Of a stretch of DNA of 64,000 nucleotides, positions 21,701 through 31,434 are shown piece by piece; the first letter of the stretch is position 1; the number at the start of each line of letters is the position of its first letter. A program made the translations under genes and the position numbers. Location: the NCBI GenBank assembly GCA_020746995.1, contig JAGPXD010000005.1, forward strand, positions 1,736,001 through 1,800,000, written 5' to 3'. This DNA is from Plectosphaerella cucumerina (lineage: Eukaryota > Ascomycota > Sordariomycetes > Glomerellales > Plectosphaerellaceae). The notes beneath the pieces are model-generated. The model saw only the letters and a list, made by a program, of their open reading frames with translations. It was not told the origin of the DNA and made no database searches.

Positions 21701-22386
21701 CGCCTAAACCTGTCGTCCCTCTCATCTTTAATATCCCTCCCGTCCCTGCCGTTGTAATCGTCCCTGTCGTTGTAGTCGCGCCTCCGGCCTCTAGACTTAA
21801 GCGCCGGACCGTGTTCGTCGTCGTTGGGTGATTGTGATCGGTAGCGGTCCCTCCTTCGGCGCTCTCTCGACCGCGATCTGTCTCGTCGTTTCCGCTTCTC
21901 GCGGCCGTCGTCTGGACTCCTGCTCCGCTTCGGGTTTCTGGACGACTTCTCCTGCCGCGCCTTCCCTTCCAGGCCCTCCAGTAGTGCAAGTGTGTCGTCG
22001 ATGGCGTCGGCGCCGTCCGGCTCTGCGTAGGGCAAGGGCTTGTCGGGTACGGAGAGGCCCTTGAAGATCTGCTCCTTCTCCTTCTGCGATCGATGGTGGC
22101 TGTCGTCCTGTTGCGCAGATGACCCGTTCTGCTTGGCCTTGCCCTTCATCTTGGGGTGCATCGCGAGCACCAGGCGGTCGATGCTCTCCACCAGACTGGG
22201 TGGCAGGGTGGCGTCGGCGCCGATACTGGCGAGCTTCTTCTTGAATCCGGGGAAGTCATCGCTGTCGACGCGCTGGGCGATGAGGAACTCGGCGAGGGTC
22301 TTGTCGGAAACGCCCAGATGATTCTGCAGCTCCGAAGTCACCTTGGAGACGAGGGAGAGCAGCTCGAGCTCCAGGAGATCGTCCAT
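18772..22386 (-). CDS. PRP22: Pre-mRNA-splicing DEAH helicase Prp22 (DHX8)
   Basis: One long frame of 1,204 residues from the ATG at 22386 (MDDLLELELLSLVSKVTSEL), matching the length of human DHX8 (1,220) and yeast Prp22 (1,145). The frame stays open to 22557 but that extension is not family-like. Order: an N-terminal helical domain, an RS-rich stretch (RSRSRERRRRDRYRSQS), an S1 RNA-binding domain (YDGHVTGIKDFGAFVNIHG), then the helicase core with GETGSGKTTQ, MLDEAHERT, SAT, and QRAGRAGRTGPGKC. It continues with the winged-helix/ratchet/OB region ending with PTFFKVAPTDRLSKRKQAERI. Prp22 acts in the second splicing step and releases mature mRNA from the spliceosome. No intron is needed. Confidence 0.95.
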   Translation of the reverse strand: MDDLLELELLSLVSKVTSELQNHLGVSDKTLAEFLIAQRVDSDDFPGFKKKLASIGADATLPPSLVESIDRLVLAMHPKMKGKAKQNGSSAQQDDSHHRSQKEKEQIFKGLSVPDKPLPYAEPDGADAIDDTLALLEGLEGKARQEKSSRNPKRSRSPDDGREKRKRRDRSRSRERRRRDRYRSQSPNDDEHGPALKSRGRRRDYNDRDDYNGRDGRDIKDERDDRFRRPPPETFDDAPQLHKIYDGHVTGIKDFGAFVNIHGVRGKCDGLVHISRMVEGQRVNHPSDLLERNQPVKIKVISVENGRVGLSMKDVDQTTGMDLEPQAAISSGANMEALGGGRFDDSFGSSMPAPPAPRRQKKRMTSPERWEIRQLIASGVAKASDYPDLEEDYNATLRGDGEMELEEEVDIEVREDEPPFLAGQTKQSLELSPIRVVKAPDGSMNRAAMSGTALARERKELKQQEAEAAAQEEKKVDLSAQWNDPMADPDKRKFASDLRNAKTQQVKTDAVPEWRKAIAPKDQSFGKRTNMSIKDQRESLPVFAFRRKFLDAVRDHQVLVVIGETGSGKTTQLTQYLAEDGYSDNGMIGCTQPRRVAAMSVAKRVSEEVGCTLGEEVGYTIRFEDRTSPSTRIKYMTDGMLQREILMDPDLRRYSVIMLDEAHERTISTDVLFALLKKTMVRRKDLKVIATSATLDADKFSSYFNGCPIFTIPGRTFPVEILYSREPESDYLDAALVTIMQIHLTEPPGDILLFLTGQEEIDTSCEILYERMKALGPNVPELLILPVYSALPNEMQSRIFDPAPPGTRKVVIATNIAETSITIDNIYFVVDPGFVKQNAYDPKLGMDSLVVTPISQAQANQRAGRAGRTGPGKCFRLYTEAAFQSEMLPTTIPEIQRQNLSTTILMLKAMGINDLLHFDFMDPPPINTMLTALEELYALSALDDEGLLTRLGRKMADFPMEPSLAKVLIMSVDMKCAAEMLIIVAMLSLPNVFYRPKEKQTQADQKKAKFHDPAGDHLTLLNVYNSWKQSGYSSPWCFENFIQARSMKRAKDVHDQIAKIMERYRHPVISCGRDTTKVRRAMCSGFFRNAARKDPQEGYKTLIEGTPVYLHPSSALFGKQAEWVIYHTLVLTTKEYMHCTMSIEPKWLVEAAPTFFKVAPTDRLSKRKQAERIQPLYNKFATEDDWRLSAQKKGGRSGGGGTWG

Positions 22387-23207
22387 GGCGGCGTGGCGAG
22401 GTGATGGTGTTGCTAGGAAAAGTGCAGTCGCGCCAGGGTCCAGGTTGACATCGGCTGAGATGTCTTTGCGCCGACGGGATCCAAGGGCTCTGATTGGTCT
22501 TCGATTCATCGAGGCCCCACCCATTTGAGATCCATCCATCTCGGGGACACTGAACACCTTCAGTTCGCTTCCAAAGTATCACCGCCCGGCCACCAAGATG
22601 GGCTGGGAGTGTGCATCGAGTCCAGGTTGATGGGAAAGTGTTATATATTGGGATTTCGAGTTGTTAATACAAGTGCCCGCTTGAGTAGCTTTGCCGCAGT
22701 GCGATAGTGTCAATAGGTAGTGATTCATCTTGAGTATAATCCGAGACCTGGCTTCAAAACAAAAGAGTCAATCTGAAGCGACAGCAATGACAGCAGTGGG
22801 ATGAGACCAAGGGTAACACTAAAGCTCCTCAGACCTCAAGATGTGCCGTTTGAATAGCCATCACAGGTGACAGCCGACAGTCCCCAGTACAGCACCCGAT
22901 GCACCACACAGCCTCGGCATAGAAAAGTGAAGATGTGTATTGATTCCAAACGCCTCACCCGCCAGGCCAAATGCGGCCCGGCAGAATGTCCATAACGCCC
23001 CTGATTCCCTACTGATGCGTCATGCCCGGCCTCGCCCTCCATCCAGGCGGGCGGCCTGCCTCTATCCCGCACTCATGTTCATGAAAATAGAAAGAAGAAG
23101 AGCATCATGTGCCGCTGTATCCTGGGGGTATTTGACTGCTGCTTTTGGTGGTGCGCCCTGCGCTGCGGAAAGACGGGAAAGAGATATTGACGAGACGGGA
23201 GTGATGA
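22387..23207. other. Intergenic region between PRP22 and the inositol multikinase gene
   Basis: About 820 bp with the PRP22 upstream region and the 3' end of the multikinase gene (both on the minus strand). No gene-like frame or RNA is visible. Confidence 0.5.
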
Positions 23208-24463
23208 TCACTCGGCCAGCTCGTCGAAGATGCGAATCAGGCTCCTGACGCCCATGAGGGCGTTCTCATCGGGCCCCTGGCCGGGGGTCCACTCGGCGTG
23301 CGCAAAGTCGATGAGCTTGAGCTGGAATATGGGCGGGAGCCCGTCCTCGTCGGAGTCGGCGTCCGAGTCGTCTAGGTCATCATCATCTGGGCGGTCACCG
23401 TCCATCAGCGCGATGCCACTATCGACGCGCGAGGAGGCTCTACCATTCGCCTTGACGGGAGGGGCAGCGGCAGACTCAAGCTCGTCGGCGGCGTTGTTGT
23501 TGATGTCAATGGCCTCGCGCAGCCGCTCGCCGTCGCCCTCGAAGACGAAGAGCAGGCTGGACGAGTACATCCTGCTCTCGTGGGCGGCGATGACGTCCTC
23601 GACGCCGCGCAGCTCGCGCGCAAAGGCGGAGGCTACAGCCCGGCCGAGGTCCTTCGTGATGCCGGCGGCGGGGTTGAAGACGAAGCTCCGGAAAGCGTCG
23701 ACGACGTTGGCGTCGTTGACGGACTTGCGACCGTAGTCCTTGTCGTAGATGCGGTAATCCTCGTGGTCGAGCTCGGCCTTGTCCAGGGAACCGCGGTAGG
23801 CGCGCATGCCGGCGATGCGGAAGCCCAGGGTACCGTGGGTTGTTTCGGCCGAGATCTTGTCGAAGCGCGTCTTCTTCGCCTGCGGGGCGTCGTCGGCCCA
23901 GAGGCGCTTGCCCAGCTTGGCGTCGAGGATGTTTGGGCGGTGGAAGCCGTGCGAGGCATTCTCTAGGACAACCGACAAGTCCGTCTTGATCTTGTTGGCC
24001 TTGTTGGGGACCCATGTGCCGTTATTGTCCTTGTGTGCGGGGACGGAGGCCTTGGGCGCGGGTTCGGGTTCGGAGGCCTCCTCGGCGACATGTGCCTGAA
24101 CGGCCTTGGCGAGCTCTTCCCGCGTTTCGGAGTCGAGGCCGGGGAGGCTCTTCTCGACAGAGGCTAGGTCGGCCTTGTCGTTGAGAAGAAGGCTGCCGAC
24201 GAAGCCTGGCATCAGGTCTGCAAAGTCGGGGTAGTCTGCGGTGGCGGAGTTGTAGAAGTCGAGCTCCTGCTGGGTGCAGGGCTTGATGAAGAGGGTGCCA
24301 TCGGCGTCGCACATTGTGCCGGCACTGCATCGCGTGGTCAGCGGGTGTCTGGTGGTGCCTGCCAGGGTGGCGAAGATGCGCGGCGCATCACGTACTGTCC
24401 TGCTACGCTGTGGTTGTAGTCGACGAGGTCGCCGCGGGCGGGCATTTCTCTCTTCTTGACCAT
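23208..24463 (-). CDS. ARG82: Inositol polyphosphate multikinase (Ipk2/Arg82 type)
   Basis: Two exons, 24463-24396 and 24324-23208, give 394 residues. The intron (24325-24395) splits the conserved N-terminal motif, which reads YNHSVAGHAGTMCDADG across the junction and shows the splice is right. The family signature PxxxDxKxG is present as RPNILDAKLGKRLW. Other expected parts are TLGFRIAGMRAYRG, YGRKSVNDANVVDAFRSF, SSLLFVFEGDGERLREA, and the C-terminal metal-binding block FQLKLIDFAHAEW. The family phosphorylates inositol trisphosphate to IP4/IP5 in the nucleus and in yeast also supports Arg80/Mcm1 regulation. An acidic insertion (DDDDLDDSDADSDEDG) lies between catalytic blocks. Confidence 0.92.
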
Positions 24464-26816
24464 TGAAACGCCTGGTGTGTATCGTCGAAGCAGCAAGGGT
24501 CTATGGGTGTGGCGTCATTCGGGGGCGGTGTGGCCGTGCAGTCTTGGAGGGTATCTAGGAAGTCGCGCAGGTTTATATCGTCGTAGGATCGTCAACATGA
24601 ATCGGAGGTCGAGGCGCGGCGCTGGCAGATTGGTTCAGGCGCAAACAGGTCGGTCGATGGTATCTCGGGTGGGCGAGTACGTGAATGCTTTACGAAGGGG
24701 AACAGATCTAAAATCACGAGGGGACCGGGGCAAAAGGAATGAGGGTGGACGGGACAGGACGGAATATAAGGAGCGTGGGGGAGGCGAAGCGGTGATCGAG
24801 GAGGAGGTCGACGACGACGTGGACAATGGGGGGCGAGAGGGCGAGGATGCGACAAGGAGCCGCCCGATCTTTGGTGGTCCCTTGGGACGAGGGAGGGGAG
24901 AGGCCAGGGGGCGGGCGGACAAGGGGTGGATGTTCTCCGCCGAGGGGTTCGTGCAGCGGGAGCGTGGTCAGACGGGGACTTTTTTTTCTGATGGAATTCT
25001 TCCAGGCGGGCAGGCGGGTCACAGCACAGGGCGCTTCAGCGTCCAGGTCCTTGTCAGTGGTTGGTTGGCTGGCGGTGCTCGGGTCAAGGGTGCCACAGCC
25101 TGCGCAGCCACACGCCGCAGCTCAGATTGGATTGCCCCTCATTGCAGGCTGCCGTGGCAGGACCGATCGGACCCTGGGCGGGCGTCGTCACAGCGTCTTC
25201 TCGTCTCGGCCGGGCGGCAAACCATCGACTCAACACCGCCACCCAGACAGGTACCCCAAGAAGAAAACCATCCTCATCTTCGCTTTCGCCCCTGGCCGCT
25301 GAGCCACGCGCCATATTGCGTCTGTACACTCCCTGTCATCCGTCTACTCCCGCCTGCATCGCCAGATGAACTGGGGTTGATGAGCAGGCATCTCGGATCC
25401 CTCCATCTGCAGCATGCAATTTGTCGACTGTTCTCATTCGGCCACAAGCGCGAGGCGGACCGCGAGGTGGCATTCCGCTGGCACTCACACCGCTCCGGGA
25501 GCCCTTCGTGGGCCCGTCCATCGGCGCCCTCCCGAGCGGCAGCCCTGGTCCGAGTCTGCTGGGCACCACTCGCCCGACTTGAACATGGGCTTCGTACTTG
25601 TACCTGTGCTTCCATCTCCGAAAATCACGAGTCCGGCGCCGGCGTTACCCCACGCCGTCCTCATGTCCCCGGGTGCGTGTGAGAAAATCTGACACCCAGT
25701 CAGCGGCTCACACGTCTTCCACCACACCTACCGTCGGGTTGCCCGGCCGCAGAGGGATTTTCCCCCGGCCGCCTGCTGATGTCTTGCTCTGCTCAGCCTG
25801 TGGCATCGTACCTGCAACACAGCCTGCGGATTTGGAGCTGGCTGCTTCCCAACCGGCCCGGTTGTCGCCTCAGCTTGACGTTTGACACGCACATGAGGCC
25901 CAACACGAAGAGAAGTGTTGATGCAGGGCCAAAGACAAAACTTGCATCTGGAACTGTAGATGCATTTTGTTGATGGTATTGTTTCGACTCGAGGCAACTG
26001 GATTGCCTCATGGTGCGATGCTTTGTGGCACCATGCTCCGCCCCCTTACTCCTGTGCCTGGAGGATGCTGCGCTCCCCCGAGACTCTTCCACTCTCCCAC
26101 TCTTCCATTAAACGACAGAGAGCTGTAGCTTACAGTGATGCATAGGTATCCTCTGCAGGTGACTTGGCAGATGCTGTCCCGGAAAGTGGAGAAAGACATG
26201 ATGTCAATGGCTTCATTGTTCGTTTGGCTGTTATCAAGCATGTCTGCTTCCGCCTTTCCAAACGGTGTTTGCGAACGCAAACTTCAGAAATAATGGACGA
26301 GACAACAAGCTAGCTTAATGCCAAGACTGTGTTTACATGGCTATGTGCTTGTTCATGGCAGTCTGGCACAAACTTGCCGCCTTCCTGCCCTAACCGCCAA
26401 GTTGGGAATGCCTTGACATCGTGATGATGTTGTGCGGCTTGCCCCCTGTTGCCCACCATCAGACCTCTGCCGAGCCCCTAACCTCACAAAAGCATGTTCA
26501 AATCCATCCGGATCATTACATTTTTGCCTGGTACCCTTGTCCCTTTCTCCTTCCTGTGAAACCGCAGGAAAGAGCCCAGGCAACTCCTTCCTTTGAGTGC
26601 CGAACTCAACTGTGATCCTGGGAGCTCCACTTTATCCAGGCAACGCCTGGCTCTTCACTTGAGATTCCGCTTTACCTTCCTTCCCAGTTGGGACAACAAG
26701 GTTAAAAAGGTTCAGATCGTTTTCTCTGCTCCAAATTCCATCCCCGAAACCCCTCCCTCACCAACACCCTTCCGACCACCCTCTCCCGCAACACCAAGAC
26801 TCAAGCAGAAAGCAAC
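24464..26816. other. Long divergent intergenic region between the inositol multikinase and ARB1
   Basis: A 2.35-kb gap. The part at 24600-24960 is strongly purine-rich on the + strand (pyrimidine-rich on the minus strand), which suits a promoter/5' UTR for the multikinase. A 408-codon open frame crosses 24456-25682 on the + strand, but its sequence is Arg/Gly/Pro-rich with no domain and looks like chance in GC-rich DNA. No RNA gene found. Confidence 0.5.
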
Positions 26817-28421
26817 ATGGCTACCGAGGCTACCGAGCAGGCTTTTGCTGCAACTGACGCCAAGAATGACGAGAAGGACGATTCCAGCAGCGATTCCCAA
26901 GCCCAGAAGAATGAATCCGGCAGTGATGCCAAGGACCAGGCCGAGAGTCACTACAGCGGCTTCGATGCCGATGTTGATTCTGTTCCTACTGAAGTCGGCA
27001 GCACCAAGCCCAAGAAGAAAAAGAAGAGCATGAACAAGCAAGAGAAGAAGAAAAGGAAGAGGGCTCAGGCTGCAGCTGCCGCGGCCAACGCCGGCCAGTG
27101 CCCCCACGAGTACCTTTTCGAACTCGAAAAGATCCTCCAGGATAAGCCCATGACCGCGCAGGAGGCACAGGATGAGAAGGCCCTCTATGCCGTGTAAGTA
27201 CGAGATCTTGAACTCGAGGATTCACTAACTAACACTTCTCAGAGACCGCCCCTTCTTCGAGTAAGGCAGCTGCCCCGGGTAGGCACGTAGACTCTCATAC
27301 TGACCTTGCATAGGCGCATCGAGACTTGCATCCAGCGCTATCTCGCCCGACGCCGCTTCAACAACGATCAGAGAAAGATCTTTGATCTCTACCTCTTCTT
27401 GGGCGGCATCGATTCGAGCCCTCGCCAGTTCAACGGATCCGCCAACCTCGAGAAGGGTGACATGTCCAAGCAGGAGGCGCGCGATGCCTCGAGCTTGGTT
27501 GCCATCCCGCGTGCTGGAGGAAGCGCCAAGTTCTACACGCCCGGCGACGAGAATTGGGATGTCGACTTCCTCGGCATCCTCAAAGGCTTCTTCGGCGAGA
27601 CCCTCCTCGCTCACACCGGTTTCGACCTGCGCGACATTCGCGCGGGAGTCCTCATCGTCGACAACTTCCTCCGCTACGTCGCCTACCATGATGTGTGCCC
27701 CGAGTACCGCATGCAGCTTCGGGATGCCATCGACTTCTGTAACCAGGCTTGGAGGGACCTCTGCGACACCTGGGAGGTCATGAGCGCCATGCCCGGCGAG
27801 TTCAACATTGCCGCCGTGCGACTCTTCAAGTCGGCGCTCATGGACAACAGTGTCCTCGATGCCGATCCCGAGAAGGACTTCTCCCCCAACCTTCTGTGGT
27901 CGATCGTGCTCTGCGATCGCGAGGGCATGGAGCGCGAGGAGTTTTACAACAATTGGCCCAACATGCGCGGATACGTCTTCGACAAGGAGGAGGACCGCAG
28001 CTTCGAGGTTGTCGACGTGATCCCGCCCACGGAGAAGCATGTCAAGGAAGTTCAGGCGGCCACCATCAGGAACAAGCTGGTTCACAGCTATCCGGTCATG
28101 GCCGGCATCCTCGTCAAGGACGTCTGCATCCGGGACGGCTGGCACGTGTCCGAGGAATGGGAAAAGGAGTTCAAGCCGGTCTTCCACATCCTCTACATTG
28201 AGGATATGAACTGTGACAAGTTCAAACCCGGCATGAAGCTGCGCGTGCGCGTGGCGATCCTCAACAATGGCACCATGTTTGTCACCAAGCCCTACTGCGC
28301 CATGCCTGAGTGGTACGTGTTCCTTCCGCAGAACCTCATGAGGGACTACGTCCAGCCTGCCCCGCTGCCTGTCAAGGACAACTATGAGTCGGACACATCT
28401 ACCAAGGTTGATGAGGATTAA
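26817..28421 (+). CDS. ARB1: Argonaute siRNA chaperone (ARC) complex subunit Arb1
   Basis: Three exons, 26817-27193, 27243-27260 and 27314-28421, give 500 residues. The middle exon is only 18 bp (coding DRPFFE with split codons), supported by GT..AG ends on both sides. The N-terminus is charged and ends in a basic cluster (KPKKKKKSMNKQEKKKRKRA). The rest is the Arb1 domain: IQRYLARRRFNNDQRKIFDL, YLFLGGIDSSPRQFNG, FYTPGDENWDVDF, YVAYHDVCPEYRMQ and FHILYIEDMNCDKFKPGMKL. In fission yeast Arb1 and Arb2 bind Ago1 and hold duplex siRNA before RITS loading, needed for heterochromatin silencing. Its presence implies an RNAi-linked chromatin pathway or a derived role in this fungus. Confidence 0.9.
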
Positions 28422-28874
28422 ACAAGTCCAGGGCACACGGTCAGGAGAAGAGTGAGCGAGCAAAGCTTCAGATGGGAGACATTGGAATGGGAGACATACA
28501 TCACCCGCGAGCAAATTCACGGTAAAGTGGCATGGGTTTTCTGCTTGAGACAGTCAAAGTAGACAATCCATTCGTACACACGAAACAAATTCGCCGAAGC
28601 CCTGTGGTGACAAGAACAGACCAACCGGCGATTAGATCCTAACCAACGCCATCGTAATCATAAAACGAGTGTCCACATCCGTCGCATGCAATCCGAAGCC
28701 GAGTTGATAACCAACACAGCCATTGTATAGTGCCCCGCGTCTAGCCGCAGAGTTCACTCACATGTGCAGATGTACCGCCGAGGGAGTCGCAGGCATGAAC
28801 CCGAACCGAGCGCACTGGCGCGCGCCGTCCCAGTCCTGCATCTCGCTGCCCTCATCATGACGCTGCCATGGGTT
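28422..28874. other. Tail-to-tail region between ARB1 and PMP3
   Basis: A 453-bp stretch with the two convergent 3' ends. Nothing else is visible. Confidence 0.5.
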
Positions 28875-29479
28875 CTACTCCTGGCTCTGCACCTTGTTGT
28901 CACCAGCGGCAACAACGGCAGCGTAGCTCGGCGGCGCGGCGCCGTCGCTGCTGCCCTCGCCGGCGTTGTTGTGCTGCTGGGAGGCCGAGGGCCCCGTGGT
29001 GCCGTAGTTGACGTTGCCGGCGGGGGCGAGGGACTGAGGGCCGCCGGGGCTCTTCTTCTGCTGGCGCTGGGCGCGGGGGTGTTCCTGGCGCTGGGGCTGG
29101 CCGTGGTGGACGTAGACGTAGACGCGGCCGGACTCGCCGTCGCGGCCGAGGCGCTCGTATTCGTCGGCTGGGTCGGGGTATTTTGCGATGATGTACCAGG
29201 CGTGAATCAGGCCGGGGATCTGGTGCGCGGGGTGATGTTAGTTCTAGAGGTGCTTGACTCGAGAGGGAGGGGGAGGGGGGGACTGACGAAGCCGAGGACG
29301 CAGAGGAGGATGTTGATGATGGAATCTGCTGAACAGATGCCGCGCTTGACCCAGACTGAGGAGGGAGAGTGTTAGCTGTGTGTGCGCGTGCGTGGGAGGT
29401 GGTGGCGTTGGGCTGACGAACCGGGCAGAGGGGGGAAGAGGATGGCGAGGAAGCCGAGGAAGATGTCGCTGGAGCACAT
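28875..29479 (-). CDS. PMP3: Plasma membrane proteolipid 3 family protein with long hydrophilic tail
   Basis: Three exons, 29479-29422, 29355-29288 and 29219-28875, give 156 residues. The first about 55 residues are the PMP3/UPF0057 unit: MCSSDIFLGFLAILFPPLP, then VWVKRGICSADSIINILLC, then VLGFIPGLIHAWYIIAKYP. These form two membrane spans. A roughly 100-residue Gln/Pro/Gly/Ala-rich extension follows (from DPADEYERLGRDGESG to AAGDNKVQSQE); yeast Pmp3 is only 55 residues, so the tail is the unusual part. Yeast Pmp3 affects membrane potential and salt tolerance. It is divergent from CLP1 across 484 bp. Confidence 0.88.
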
Positions 29480-29963
29480 CGTTGCGAGTGTTGTTGAGGA
29501 GTAGGTGTTGCGGAAGGGATTGTGTTCTTGGTCGCGATGTATCTCAGGTTCCAAAGGAAAGGGAGAGGTATCGAGGTTTATGAGGAGGGTCGTGGTGTTG
29601 TAGGAGGCTGCGATGGTGAATAGTGATCACCTTACTGGTGAGATCGTCTAGGAACCGCCCTGCTGCGCCTCCGATACCCCGGTGGATGCGCGTGACGTAT
29701 TCTCGCCCGATCTGGGAGGCCTTCTGCTTAGTCATTGCAGCTTGGGCCAGGCAGCCGAATTCCATCGCCCTGTGGGGAATGCCGCGTGAGAAGGGGCGAT
29801 CAGCGCACGGGCCATCCTGGGGGGCTTGCCAAATGCAGATTCAACACCAATCGAAGGCTGTCGCTCACATCACCAACAAAGATATCCGGACGATTCTCAC
29901 GCCTGGCGTTTCTGGACTGCATTTTCGCTTCGTTTCGTTTCATGAATCACGCATAATTACACA
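29480..29963. other. Shared upstream region of PMP3 and CLP1
   Basis: A 484-bp divergent intergenic region and likely bidirectional promoter. No convincing extra gene. Confidence 0.5.
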
Positions 29964-31434
29964 ATGAACATTCCGGGCTTGGGCCTTGAGGTTGTTGCCG
30001 CGGTACGTTCCCTTTTCCTCACTCTGTAGCATCCTCAACTGATCGCGTCTAGCCAACTGCGGCGACAAGCGGCCCCAGGACCGTCAAGCTTGGGCCATTC
30101 TGGGAGTGGAGGTTCGAGGTCGGCTTCAACTCAGAGATCAAGGTCAAGCTTCTGTCGGGCACGGCGGAGAAGGATGGCACAGAGCTTGCAATTCAACGGC
30201 CATACCGCTTCAGTGGCGTTAAGACCAAGATCCTGACGCTGGCCGGCTGCGAGCTGCAGGTCGAAGGCGCGCCGGATGACGAGTTTGTCGCCGAGTTTTA
30301 CAACCCCGTCGAGTCACCCATGAACTCGTACATAAACCTGCACTTCAAGCTCACAGCGCTGCGGCAGCGCGCGGCGGCAGCCGGCACCGAGGGCCCGCGC
30401 GTGCTGGTGTGCGGGCCGCCCAACACGGGCAAGACAAGCCTCGCCCGCACGCTGGCGGGTTACGCGACGCGTAACAGCGCGCAGCCGCTCTTTGTCAATG
30501 CCGACCCCAAGGAGGGTGCTCTCTCTCTCCCTGGAACCATTGGCGCCGCCGTTCTCGCGACCATCCAGGACGTCGAGGCGGTCGACGGCTGGGGCACCAC
30601 GCCCACGAGTGGCCCAAGCCAGGTCCCTGTCAAACTGCCGCTGGTACACTATTACGGTTCGGAGCGGACCACAGACCGTACCCCGCGGTACCGCGAGCTC
30701 GTCAGCCAGCTGGCCAGCTCTGTCACCTCGCGCTTCACGCAAGATCCAGACGTCAAGAGCTCCGGTATGATCATCGACACGCAAGCTGTCTCGGAGAAGA
30801 GCCCACAGGAGCTGGATAACGTGGTCCACGTCGCTGAGGAACTGTCGGCCAATATCATCATTGTCCTTGGGTCTTCGCGCGTCAATGCTGAGCTCGTCCG
30901 GAGGTTCTCGACGGAGAGGACAAGCCTGGGCGAGGAGATTCACGTTATCCATCTGGACAAGTCGGAGGGCGTCGTCGCGCGGGATGCGTCAGTTATGCAA
31001 CAGCTGTGCGAGGCAACGATCAAGGAGTATTTCTTTGGCGCGATCGGGCAGACCCTCAGCCCTGCCACGCAGCAGGTCGAGTTTGATAGCCTAGTCATCT
31101 ACCAGCTCGGCGATGGTATGTGTTGCCCGGCCATTCGTACTTTGCTTCCTGCTGACATTCTGCAGATTCCATGTACGGCGGTTCCGACGACGGCATCAGA
31201 CGGACGGAGCCCACGCCGCACATGGCGCATTACACCCTGGCCGTCATGTACGCCTCGGCCAAGGACACACCCGAGGTCATCCGGACAGCCAGCGTCATGG
31301 GCTACGTGTACGTTGCCGAGGTCGACAAGGAGAGGAGGAAGGTCAAGATTCTGGCACCGGTCAGCGGCCGCCTTGGCGATCGCCCGCTGCTCTTCGGCAC
31401 CTACCCTGAGCCGTTCATCAACCTGCTGGGATAA
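29964..31434 (+). CDS. CLP1: mRNA cleavage and polyadenylation factor Clp1
   Basis: Three exons, 29964-30002, 30053-31115 and 31166-31434, give 456 residues (yeast Clp1 is 445). The first exon codes only MNIPGLGLEVVAA. Domains: an N-terminal beta domain (FWEWRFEVGFNSEIKVKLLS), the ATP-binding domain with Walker A VLVCGPPNTGKTSLARTLAG, FVNADPKEGALSLPGTIGA, and SSGMIIDTQAVSEKSPQEL. A C-terminal domain ends LFGTYPEPFINLLG. In yeast, Clp1 is part of cleavage factor IA, bound to Pcf11, and holds ATP without a required kinase activity; the human protein is an RNA 5'-kinase. The internal intron follows LGDG with gtatgt. Confidence 0.94.

Noticed and set aside
22387..22557. An upstream in-frame extension of PRP22 beginning MFSVPEMDGSQMGG
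   Set aside because: The family start MDDLLELELLSL fits orthologue length; the added 57 residues are not conserved-looking and probably lie in the 5' UTR.
24456..25682. A 408-codon open frame on the + strand between the inositol multikinase and ARB1
   Set aside because: Arg/Gly-rich, low-order sequence with no domain, overlapping the multikinase start on the other strand; open frames of this size arise by chance in GC-rich fungal promoters.
27225..28520. A 431-codon frame antisense to ARB1
   Set aside because: It mirrors the codon structure of ARB1 on the opposite strand and has no recognisable content.
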